Positions 48,290 to 58,570 of a stretch of 64,000 bases of DNA are shown here, piece by piece. The position numbers were made by a program, and so were the translations under genes. Origin of the DNA: Chamaea fasciata (taxonomy: Eukaryota; Chordata; Aves; Passeriformes; Sylviidae); the NCBI GenBank assembly GCA_029207755.1, contig JARCOQ010000006.1, positions 15,970,890 through 16,034,889 on the forward strand, given 5' to 3'. Below the pieces are notes generated by a model that did no database searches, had not been told where the DNA came from, and saw only the letters and a list, made by a program, of their open reading frames with translations. Every line of letters starts with the position of its first letter. Positions within the stretch are counted from its first letter, which is position 1.

Positions 48290-48665
48290 TTATGCCTCCT
48301 TACCTGGACTGTCTAGACTGTGAAAACAGGGGTTGCAAGGTCCTGGGAAGGGGAGGTGCTTCACAGGAGAGAGATTCCCAAAAGGAAGAAGTGGTCTTGG
48401 GGAAAATAGTAGGGGGGAGGAGGGAGGGAGATGGAAGGGCAGGGAGGGACGGAATTACAGAGAGTAGAAGGTGAGGGCTGAGGCTGGAGAATAAAGCTGG
48501 GAAGTAGGGAAAAGTCCCAGAGATGTGCGGACTCAGATGCTGGTGATTCCCAAGTATACGTGTACAACGTTCTTCTCAGCTTCCCTGGGTGACCATCCGC
48601 CTCCCATCTGGGAACTGGAGACCCAGGGAACCTGCTGTGGTGCGGGGAGATAGTGAGCAAGTATG
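48290..48665. other. GC-rich island of unknown origin, possibly an old LTR
   Basis: Base composition changes sharply from the flanking AT-rich DNA. The first half is purine- and G-rich on the plus strand, followed by an AATAAA near 48491-48496, then mixed GC-rich sequence with CCATCCGCCTCCCATCTGGG and a GGGAACTGGAGACCCAGGG stretch. G-rich upstream sequence followed by a polyadenylation signal is compatible with a plus-strand LTR, but no family was recognised and no TG...CA ends or target duplication were found. Frames of 60 and 99 codons on opposite strands overlap here and are not convincing. Confidence 0.4.
48412..48448 (+). other. G-quadruplex-type G-run cluster
   Basis: Six G runs of three or more lie within 37 bases (48412-48417, 48422-48424, 48426-48428, 48437-48439, 48442-48444, 48446-48448). 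Loops are short, satisfying the usual four-run rule more than once. Confidence 0.8.
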
Positions 48666-51348
48666 CTGGTGACTGAGTCAGGTGTAAGGGAATATCTCAG
48701 GTTTTTAAATTCTGTTATCCAAATCCACAGTAGGATAACTTAATCTTTCCTTCTCCTATTCAGATTTGGGGATCATTCAAATTTTTCTTACTAGAAAGTT
48801 ATACTATGACTTGTCTTCTTTAAATGGTTAGTGTGTTCTTAATGCTTAAAGTTACACTGTGCTTTAAAAGATTTTTAGAACTGCCTGTCATGAATGAAAA
48901 AGTGTATATTTTTCAGTTGTAATAACAAAATCCTTTGATAGGTACTTATTTACTCCCATATAGTTACACAGGATTGAGATTTTCATACATTTCACCAATT
49001 ATTACTGTATTGAAGATTGTGCTCATCCAGATGCTAAATCCCCTTCAGTCTGTATTTACATCTGACATATAACTATACTTTTATATTTAACTGTGTATAT
49101 ATGGCTTAATTTATATCTTATTATTTCTCAGATGGAAAAGGTCAGTGTAGTCCAAAATTAATTATTTAAATTATTTATTTTTGAAGCCTTGTTTCAGAAT
49201 CAAGAGGAGAAGACTTAAAATTGGATCTGAAATACCCTGTGACATGCATGGTTTTGATCCTCTTTTCCCTGGAAAGGATTAAGACCTGTACATAGATACC
49301 TGAATAGGAAACGACCTCATTATTTTCTCATATTTAGTCTCATATAATTATGTCCTTCTTCAGACACACTTTTGATCTATATTACCATGCATAAATCATA
49401 TCTGAGTTCGCAGAGCAATCTGACCTTGGGAAAATTGGGCTCTTTCAGGTACAAACTCTATTTCAGAAAGCCAATACAGGTTTGTAGAGATCTAGTTGCA
49501 AAAAAGATTGGAATAGGAAGACATTGTTTCTTTTACAAAGTTTCATATTAAATTAATTTCTGAAGTCTAAGCATGCCTAATTTTGTGCCAGTAAAATGAG
49601 CTACTTAGCAAAACCTTTCAACAAATACAAAAACTTAGTAATAAAATCTACTATCTCCGAGTCTCAAGAAATCAGGGGTAAATTCCTCATCTACATTAAA
49701 CTGTTTCTGAGATTATCCTATTTCCTCTCAGTCCCAAAAGGAATGCACAAGACAGGGAGCAGGGATGCAAATACAGCTTCCTGTGAAAGCTCTTAAGTAT
49801 TTATTGCAGAAACAGTAAGATTAGCAAAACTGTAGGGAAAAGGCTAAATCAGAAGCATTTGATGGTGATTTGATGATCACAGTTTGCCTAAACATGATAA
49901 TTTATCATGTACTAAACCATTCTCTCGTCTATCTGAAAACATTTAAATTAAATAACAGATTCCTCTTAACTGACCTTTTGGATACCCGCATGTGAAGGTA
50001 AGGACTTTTATGAGCTATTTTCCACTGTATCGCAAGGATTAATTTGGGTACAGGTGAAATGAGGTGCCATGGAAACTGAGTACTCTCTAAGTCTGCTCAG
50101 TGGACCTGAAGGAAATGAACTGATGAAGGATCTTGCTGGGCCATGAGGTCAACCTCCCTGATTTACACAGAGCATGTGCACAGCAGCTGCATGAGGTCAG
50201 TTTTCATCTATCCCAAGACTCTGACAGTTACCCACAGCAGTTTAGTGAAAATAAGGAAGGGGAAATACTCTTATCCTATTTTTGTCTCAAACAGTGGAAA
50301 GAGGTCTTGTCCCTTTTTTTTGATGAAATTCAGTCATAAACCTTCAAAGAATTCCTTCCCATTTTTTTTGCACCTTATGAATGTTTAATTCTGAATGGCA
50401 GTTATCACTGAAGAATGTTTCTTCCCTACATTCCCTTGGTTTAGTGCAACCAAGCTGGCCGGCATAGACTACGGGAGACAACGCTGTTAGCATTTGTGTC
50501 TCATTTAGCATCTCACGAGAGTTTTTGTGATAAAAACACTTAGTTTCAGGGTTTTTGGTATCTGTTCTCTTCAGTTATTGCCATGCCCATATCATGTCTT
50601 ACAATCTGTGTGGAGAGTGCTGACATGAGGTCACCATCTCCTACTTTAGAACTTTGCAATATTTTTCCACAACATACCCTTCCTATTAATTGAACCCATA
50701 TAAAGTTCAATCCTGCCATTATCTGTAAGATTTCCAGTAAATGTAAGAACTAAACCCATGAGATGGATATTAGTGAATCTTCATTTAATACTTTGTAAAG
50801 TTCCCATCACCCTAATTCAATAAAAGTTAACTCTAAGGGTCTTAGAAACAAACCTATAACATCAAGAGGAGAAAAGCTCTACTGTGTGTAAGGGGAAGAA
50901 TAAAGGATGTGCTAAGTAGTGTTACCTATATCAAAGGTGGGGCGTCTGTGATCCTTTAGAAGTTCTGCCAGTGTGAATATGGGGAACAAAGAGCCTTGAA
51001 ACAGCTTAACTCATTAAGGATTAAAAATAACAAAAATGTAACTGGACTCTTAGAGAAAAATTAATTCTTTGTAACCTTAGGTCTCTAACGTGGATCCTGT
51101 GAGTCACCCCTTACTAGATAACTTATTTTCTTACTGGAAAATTCTTAGAATAGCACATAAACCAGACAATTTGTACAGTGAGGATATTTATGTTTCACTG
51201 TTGAAAATTCATAAGGATATTTGTGTACCTGAATTTTATTCATCAGGGTTTATCAAAAATTATCAAATTCTGATAATATTTTAATTAGCAAATCAGACCT
51301 AAACATAAGTTAGGAAAATTACCTTCATGGCTCTGTGACTGCATAATC
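48666..51348. other. Unique AT-rich DNA, no gene recognised
   Basis: Frames of 60-81 codons without recognisable features. No element recognised. Confidence 0.55.
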
Positions 51349-51374
51349 AAAAAAAAAAAAAAAAAAAAAAAAAA
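51349..51374. repeat. A26 homopolymer
   Basis: The longest single-base run in the window, followed by GAAAAGG. It could be a retro-insertion tail, but no source element was recognised upstream. Confidence 0.95.
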
Positions 51375-52489
51375 GAAAAGGTAATGAGAAGAAAATCTTC
51401 AAATAATATACTAGCTGAAAGTATTGTTTTACTTAAACATGTGCATAAAAATATGATTGACAATTAGGAGAAAATAAAGATTAATGCTGTAAAGAAATGA
51501 GAATTTATTGGTAACAACAGCTGAAAAAAAGCAAAATCTTAATTGAATTATCTTTCCCTCAATCATAGGTACAGAACTGATGCAGAAAAAAGAGTGGTAA
51601 AAACAGAACGAATCTTTTGACTGTGTGGGAAGAAATACTTGTGCTACCTGGATCGTTAAAAGATGCATAATATGTATAAATAAGAGACATATAAATACAA
51701 ATTAGGATCAAATTTTGAATGCAAGATTAATGAAAGCACAATTATGAAAAATCAAACACTGAAAGAGAACACAGGCTTATGAAGATCATGAAAAAATGTT
51801 TTAGAAATGGTTTTAGGATTTTGTGTGAGATATGAGCACAAAGCTATTTGTTGATTTGATTGCCATGCCAGGGTAACTTTGTCTTTGCCAAAACAGAGGA
51901 TTTTCATTTTCTTCACTCTGTGACCTTTTAAAATTGCAGGAGTTCAATGGCAACCGGTTTGGAACACCTATCGTCCTCACTGCAGCTGCTCCAATGTCCC
52001 TGAGTACATGGGTGCCGAAATGGGAAAGAAATTAACAGTTCATTTGTGAAAAGTGTACTTTCTTCCCCAAGTGCCTGATGAGACTTCTCCCTCCATGTGT
52101 CTCTTGCAGATAAATCAGCATTCATACTTCACTGCACAAAACTTATATAAAATGACAAAAGCATACTAAAATATCTGGAAACAATGAAGAGAAGTATAGA
52201 AAATTATTTTGAGTTCCTGAAACAAAGGAAAACAGAACAATCAACATTATAGAAACCATATATGAATTTCAGTGGCAGACAGCTCAATAAATAACACATA
52301 CAGAATAAATTTTTCCTATACATAATATTCAAGTAAGAAATTAAACATTAAAAATTAGAAAATAAATAATTAAAATTTGAAAGAGTAACCATAGAATCTT
52401 ACCCACAGTTCAGTAATTTCAATTTAATTTATGAAATAATTAAAAGAAAAATAAATATTATTCAGCTCAAAATACTGGTCACCTGCTTC

Positions 52490-53580
52490 TGTTTAAGGAC
52501 TCATGCTGTACATGGAGAATTCAGCTCCACCCTCTCACTAAAATCCCATTTCATCTTTTCAGTCTGTCCAGCTTTTTGCTAGTTCCTAAAGATACTTCGC
52601 AGAAATAAGCCCAGATAATAGCTTTTAAGTGCAGTAAGTACAAATTATTCACACCACCATGGATAAGTAATTTGTGGTTCCTCATCTGTTCTGCATTGTG
52701 TCTGTGGCTGTCTAGTGCATATAGTCTTTTACAGTGGGTAGACAAATATTCCATAGGCTTGTTCACTTCTGGAAGATATTCGAGTGAAGGGACTTCAGAT
52801 TCAAGTGCCTGATTTGAGCATGCATAGACAGCATTATCAAGAAGTACTCTCATTTACCAAATGTTTGGCATGCCTGACCTGATTCTGACACTGACTGTGA
52901 GCTGACCTGTGTACACCACACACATGCTGTTGTGTAGCACACAGCTTAGCATGGGTTTCAGGCTGTGGTGATGCTAGTGTACCCCCAGCCACCTTAATGT
53001 GGCAGAGAGAAGGAGAAGGTGGTTTCAGAGAGCTTTTAGAGAAAGGCATAGAAACCCTAGGGAAGGGTGTTATGATAGAGTCAGAAGGATCCAGGGCTGC
53101 AGTCTACCCAACAGCACTGGCGGTCTTCCATGTCTGGGTAGGCAGGCGGCACCTCACTGACTCTGGCCAGAGTGTCTTGGTAGTCTGGAAAGACAGGAGA
53201 ATACAGTTTAAATAATAAGACACACAAGGTTTCTATATCTGCATCCCTTAGTCTTTGCACTGATGTGGGCATGATATTAAAGTGTACAGATCCTGGGCTG
53301 GTCATAGCAGCAGAAACTATGACCTGCTTCTGTTTACCACAGCTATACTCAAGAACTCATTAACAGCTCTTTCTAGGTGTGGCTGTTGCACACTGGGCTG
53401 CTTGAGTCTCTTGAGTATCTACCTCTGGTATTTCTCAGAAGAGTGACTGCCACTGTGGAGAACAGCAATAAGAGCAATAGCACTTTCCACAGCAATGGCC
53501 TCAGTGGGACAGGTGCTCTTACAACATCCTCCAGTGTGTCCTGACAGTATGATGTGTCCAGAACAAAATCATGTCTCACA
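52490..53580 (-). pseudogene. Possible decayed coding segment, minus strand
   Basis: Read on the minus strand, four consecutive open stretches of 68-100 codons follow one another with stops and apparent frame changes between them (53579-53373, 53305-53081, 53049-52837, 52853-52551). The first has a hydrophobic run, LLWKVLLLLLLFSTVAVTLL, that could be a membrane segment. The second reads RLRDADIETLCVLLFKLY and onward. The last contains EVPSLEYLPEVNKPMEYLS. Composition is richer in G and C than the flanks. This could be a broken retrotransposon or ERV region, a processed pseudogene, or chance. I recognise no family, and I see neither intron remnants nor a poly-A tail. Confidence 0.2.
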
Positions 53581-54744
53581 AGAGAGAACTCTAGATATGC
53601 TGGAAAAGATGAGTGTTAGATACAAGAAAAGCTGTAATTGTAGTCAAAATCGGGGTTGCATTGAATTCAATAGGAAAACTATTTTAATGCATGGCACCAC
53701 ACTATATTTTGATTGCTGAGAACTCCACACATGCATAAAAAAAAGTGTTACCTTAGACACGGCATACTGGTATCAATCATCTTCTGAGCTATTGTATAGC
53801 TTCAGGTTTTCCAGGGTTTTTTGGGAGCCAGGGGCCATAATTTCTCAAGTCTTATGAAGGTAAACTTCAGCTGTAGTGAGAAAATATGATTATCTAAGTC
53901 TCACCTAGAGAGCTGTGTGTCTTAATATGTTGAAACCTTCAGTTGCAAATTATGGTAAAGTTCCTGATTTCGTTGAAGATTTAGATGTTTCACTTTTCCT
54001 CCCTTTGTACTAAGGCCTCAGTAAATCTTTAATTAAATTACTTCCTGTTTAATAATTGATGTTGCAGCTGCAAGTCCTTTAGATTCATATTTTACAAAAT
54101 TATTAATATAAGAGTTTTCATACCTGAAGATCCTAACTGAGTCAGTGTATTGGTCAATTCCTTGTTACTCTACTGGCTTATTATAAAACTAAGGCTTAGA
54201 TGGGGAGGATAAAATTTGCCTAAATTTATCTCCACAAGGACTGACCAAGACCCAAAACAGTTTTAGGCTAGTAATATTCCAGATTTCTGTGCTAGAGATT
54301 GCAAAATCTTTAGCATCAAATAGACAATTAAAGAAGAATCAGAAAGTGAAACATATCAGCCCGTATTTCTTGAAATTCCCTAGAATCGCCAGTATTAAAA
54401 AACGTTTTCCATATTCCTGGAAATCTCTGATAGTGAAAAAATTGTCATTAAAATGAAGATAATAATAAATATGATTCTATTTTTCTTATCTATGTCAATC
54501 AAAATTAATATGTGAAGTCTTATGAAGAATCCCAGCACAACATACTTCTGATTGCCAGCATGAAATACACTGAAGCACACCTATTAGTAACTTCTATGGT
54601 TTTCAGTTTTGCAACACCCTGATTACTCACCTTGCCATCATCAGGTAGTAAAATTGTTTTTATCTTTTGTAAGGCTCCAAAAAACTTGCTCAACAAGGCT
54701 TTTAAAAGGGATTACAGTTGTTCATGTACTCTAAGTTAGACACA
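53581..54744. other. Unique AT-rich DNA, no gene recognised
   Basis: No coding region or repeat family recognised. Confidence 0.55.
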
Positions 54745-55462
54745 TGAGGGAAATACTGAGAAGATATTTTCAAGAGGTCAAAATAACAAAACTAGACTTT
54801 ACTGGCAACTTTAGGAAATCAGAGAACTTTGGCAAAAGATTTTGTGCAACAGACAATCAATATAAAATGCTTCTCAAAGCTTCTTAGCCAATTCAACTTA
54901 GCAAACTCTAAGACCACTAGATTTTAAATTACTCAAAAAATTCCGAGAAGAGGGAATTAGAGGAGCAAAGATATAGAAAAAGACATATAGATACCAATTC
55001 ATGATTTCCAGCAGTGTTCAGCTGAAAGAAATTCCAAGAGGAGGAAGGTTCAAGATATGTGTTCCCCTCATGTTTGGCCTTAAATACCCCTTGGACTCCC
55101 TGGGCCCTTTTCCCAGGTAGGATTCCAGTCGTTTGGCCGCTCTGGGGCACAGTTAGGGCTCCTGCATGCATGGGATTGGCAGCCACTGCCAGGCTGGGAT
55201 ACAGCCTCTAGGGAAGGCGAGTGCAGGGCTGGGCATCACTTCACTGGAGCAAAGCCCGACCTTCCTCTTCCTCTCCCCACACAGACCCCAAAATATCTCA
55301 AGACATCAGTCTTTCCAGGTTCTCACATCTTCATGGACAAGAATGCTTTATTTATGTGCTTTGTTTTTTAATTTTGAGGTCCGGATTTTTTCAAATGAGT
55401 TTTTATGTGCTTTGTTTTTTAACTTTGGGGTTTGTATTTTTTCATTTTTCTGGCGTCTCACA
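54745..55462 (-). mobile_element. Probable LTR of an avian endogenous retrovirus, minus strand
   Basis: On the minus strand the layout is that of an LTR: a GC-rich U3-like part (about 55330-55100), a TATA-like GGGGTATTTAAGGCC (complement of 55082-55096), then a T-rich part with an AGTAAAG-type polyadenylation site near 54800, and a T/C-rich end. Candidate ends are TGTGAGACGCC (55452-55462) and the complement of TGAGGGAAATAC at 54745. No matching target-site duplication was found at these ends, so the boundaries are tentative. The identification rests on layout and partial memory of passerine LTRs. Frames of 60-103 codons inside are not genes. Confidence 0.42.
55351..55447. repeat. 51-bp tandem duplication
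   Basis: The block starting TTTATGTGCTTTGTTTTTTA at 55351 recurs at 55402 with only a few mismatches over about 45 bases. It lies at the U3 start of the probable minus-strand LTR. Confidence 0.85.
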
Positions 55463-58170
55463 GGAGCAACATGAGAAATATTTTTGCCACAGTCAGAAAA
55501 CAGCATTTAAGAGCAAGGACTGTACCTCTTGAAGGTATATTTAAAGCTCTTTTAGTTCAGGACTTTCTGAATTTACTTGAATATTCAATGCCAGCACCTT
55601 GGAGAGCTTCATAAATTTAGCAGAGATTTGTTTTCAATTTTGAAAGATGGTAGATGTAGTCTTTCCAAGGTCGTGTTACAAATTGACAGATACCCTCCAG
55701 CTATTATAAAAATAAAACAACATTTATTATGCAAAAAACCTGAAACCCAACCAAAAGGCAACTAAAAAGAAAAACAACCTCAACCTAAAAAAGACCCACA
55801 AAATTTGGTATTGTGCCAAGTGTCTGAAGAGGAAAATAAATGTGATTCATATTCCAAAAGGAATTAACCTCTTCACTCACTACTACCTGAAAAAACCCAC
55901 ATTTTGCAGTGCTTTTAAGTGGACAAATACTGGAATTAGATCATGGACAGCCTTGGATTTACTTTGGACTGGACTCTTTTCTGTATAGACAGCAAAGCAG
56001 AACTGCTTAAATATTTACCTCAAATGTCTGGAGAGACACGCATCTAAAAAGCGAATTTATTTGAATTTGTTAGATAGTGCTAGCATTGAAATGATGATGA
56101 TGACGATGGTGATGATGACGATAATTACTACTAACAATAACAAAAAACACCAAGAAGCTGAGATATCTCAGCTGGAAAAACCCTTTGAACATCTCTGCTG
56201 TATAATGTATTCTTATATTGTGTGAAGCAAATATATGCAAGTAACACCAAGATGACAACAACCCACGGCTGAAGTGCAAAGAGTAAGTAGACTTATTCCA
56301 TTGTGTCTCTGGCTGGAGGATTCCAAAACACTAACCAAGACACATACGCTGCAAAGCTCATTTTAGCTGGGGCAAAAGCAGTGGGGCCTGATCCCCTCAT
56401 TATATATCTGAGAGTCTGAAGCACATGTAATCTTTCACCAGTTGGTGTTTTACAATCTCCAAACCTTCTTAACTCCCATTCCCCTCTTATGAGGAGACCC
56501 CAGTCTGAGGAAAAACCTCTTAAGTCTTTAAGAACATCCTGTTATCTACTCTGAGAAAATTCAATTTCTTTTTCAGCAGATAAAAAGAACCCAAAGCAAA
56601 CACAAATACGTGAATTCTCCCACAATGTGTGTTTTCTAACATCTCCCAGGTACAAGGTTGGTCTTTGAATGAAAAAAAATTCTAAAACCAACTTATTATT
56701 CTCTCTTCTGACCATTCTTATGGTTTCAACCCTTTTTTCCCCCACATATATAGTTTTAAGGAAAGGATACTCTACCTATGGTATTGACATTGAAAATTCT
56801 TTAATTAGTTACACAGGGAAGCTTTAGAGCTAGTAGTAAGTGATGTGTTCATTTAGTTAAGTGTTAAGTGAGTGGTTAACCATGAAGTTCAAACAAGGAT
56901 CACATAAAATCCTGCTATTGGTGCTCAAAGGCACATTTGTGTTTTCATCAGGGGGTTTAAAACTGATGCCTTAGAGGCAGAAAATGAAGGTTTGGCAGGG
57001 GAAGATACATTTAATTTTCTAACCGAACACTATGAGTGTCTTCAGTTTTATAAACAACTTCTGAATTATTATCTTCAATGCCCATGGGTACGGTACAGCC
57101 AGAGCTGAATTCAAGTAACCAGTGTGTGGCCAGTTGTACCACTTCCTTTCCTTTCTGCAGCTAATGAAGCCTCCTTGGTTGTGTATCTTTGGCTGACAGA
57201 AATCAGTGTCTCTTTATCAACTTCAGTTATCCAATGGCTTATAATAGAACTCTTTGGACCTAATTTCTTTGATCTTATGGAATGATGAAATGTTGTTTAT
57301 TTGGAGGAGAGAAAAAAGGATTCTTAATGAAGAGATCCTATGGCTTCCTTTGGCTCCCACCCTCATCACTAGTTTATCTGAACCCCAAACATAGACAAGG
57401 AAGGGCAACACAGAGTGAGTCACTGGCACTAATTTCTGGCTCAAATAATATTATTTTGAATTATTGTAGTCTTCTGCTCCCTCTGACTGTATACATTTAC
57501 TTATTAGAAAAGACTGAGAAATTTGAAAATACCACTATGTGTTGTTAAACATCAATGCTTCTAATGATAATTACTGTTAGAAATATTTGTCTATACATCA
57601 AAGAAGCAAACTAGACATATGTAAAGGAGCAGAAAGACAATCTGAATTATCTAAGTGTTACCATGTTAGCCAAGAGACACAAAGATGGTGGGTAAAGAAA
57701 CAAAGGGAAACAAAGTCTTGGCAAAAGCTGTACCACTATTAGCACAGCCTTAAAATAGCAGCGTTTTTTGGAAGATTTTTTGTCATGTCTCTTTCAAGAG
57801 CTATTTGTTAACTTTATAATAATTCTTAAGTGGAGATTTTGTTTTTGCCTGATAGTAAAACATCCATGGTGGAATCCTATAACTACAATATTTCTTGATG
57901 GAAAGGGCCTATATAGTCATAGCAGAATGTGATTGGTTATATTTGCTCCACACTGCCTTTCTGGAAGTATATTTGGCCTCCTGAGACATGCTAGAAATAC
58001 AAAAGAAATATTTTATTACTATGAAGATAGTGGTGAGATACATGGCTATTTTATAATATTCACTTCAAATGAGTTTTTACTCCTGGAAATAAAAGGTTTT
58101 GTGTCTTTATAAAATTATATTTAATTTAATGCAGTTTTAAGAGTATCGCATGACTATGAAATCTGATGAT
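55463..58170. other. Unique AT-rich DNA, no gene recognised
   Basis: Holds a GAT repeat at 56090-56122. No coding region or other element recognised. Confidence 0.55.
56090..56122. repeat. Imperfect (GAT)n trinucleotide repeat
   Basis: ATGATGATGATGACGATGG and further GATGATGACGAT units, with GAC and GGT interruptions. On the minus strand it makes a histidine run. Confidence 0.85.
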
Positions 58171-58244
58171 TGTGATGCCTTTTCCAACCTAGAAATGAAA
58201 CTTGAGAGATAATTTTTGTATAGGAGTTAATATAAAAGTGGATC

Positions 58245-58250
58245 TTTATT
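58245..58250 (-). promoter_or_regulatory. Polyadenylation signal of the minus-strand LTR
   Basis: AATAAA on the minus strand within CTCCAATAAAGATCC. Confidence 0.55.
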
Positions 58251-58313
58251 GGAGCTGCTGGGGCAGTTATGGAAGAATGGCCATAAAAGCCCATCCCCAC
58301 CTGGCTGAATACA

Positions 58314-58321
58314 TTTTTATA
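58314..58321 (-). promoter_or_regulatory. TATA box of the minus-strand LTR
   Basis: TATAAAAA on the minus strand, in the expected place between the U3-like part and the polyadenylation signal. Confidence 0.55.
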
Positions 58322-58570
58322 GGTTTTAGGAAATTCGCATAATTGATAAAAAGCACCAATTAGGAAGACAAGTGGTGATGCAATTCCCCACCAGGCCAAG
58401 CCCCTTCTCTGGGGCCCCCCCTTCATCACTAGCTGTACTTTGTCCATGAGAATGTGTCTCCAAGAGTTGTTCTTGGCCTTGGTTCCCAGGAAGAACCAAG
58501 ACAGCACTGGGCCTTGTACCTCTCAGGGTTTGGAGCTCTGGAATTTCTTTTTTCTTCCTGCCTAGGAAAG

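Larger units (their letters stand above)
58171..58570 (-). mobile_element. Avian endogenous-retrovirus LTR fragment, minus strand
   Basis: On the minus strand the order is a U3-like part with GGTTCTTCCTGGGAACCAAG and GGACAAAGTACAGCTAGTG, then a TATA box TATAAAAA (complement of 58314-58321), then AATAAA (complement of 58245-58250) about 65 bases on, then a T-rich U5-like part ending near GGCATCA. TATA to polyadenylation signal at that spacing is classic for an R region, and the sequence resembles an LTR recurring in songbirds. The U3 start is not defined, no target duplication was found, and no internal region is adjacent. Minus-strand frames of 117 and 138 codons overlap it and are not genes. 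Confidence 0.65.
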
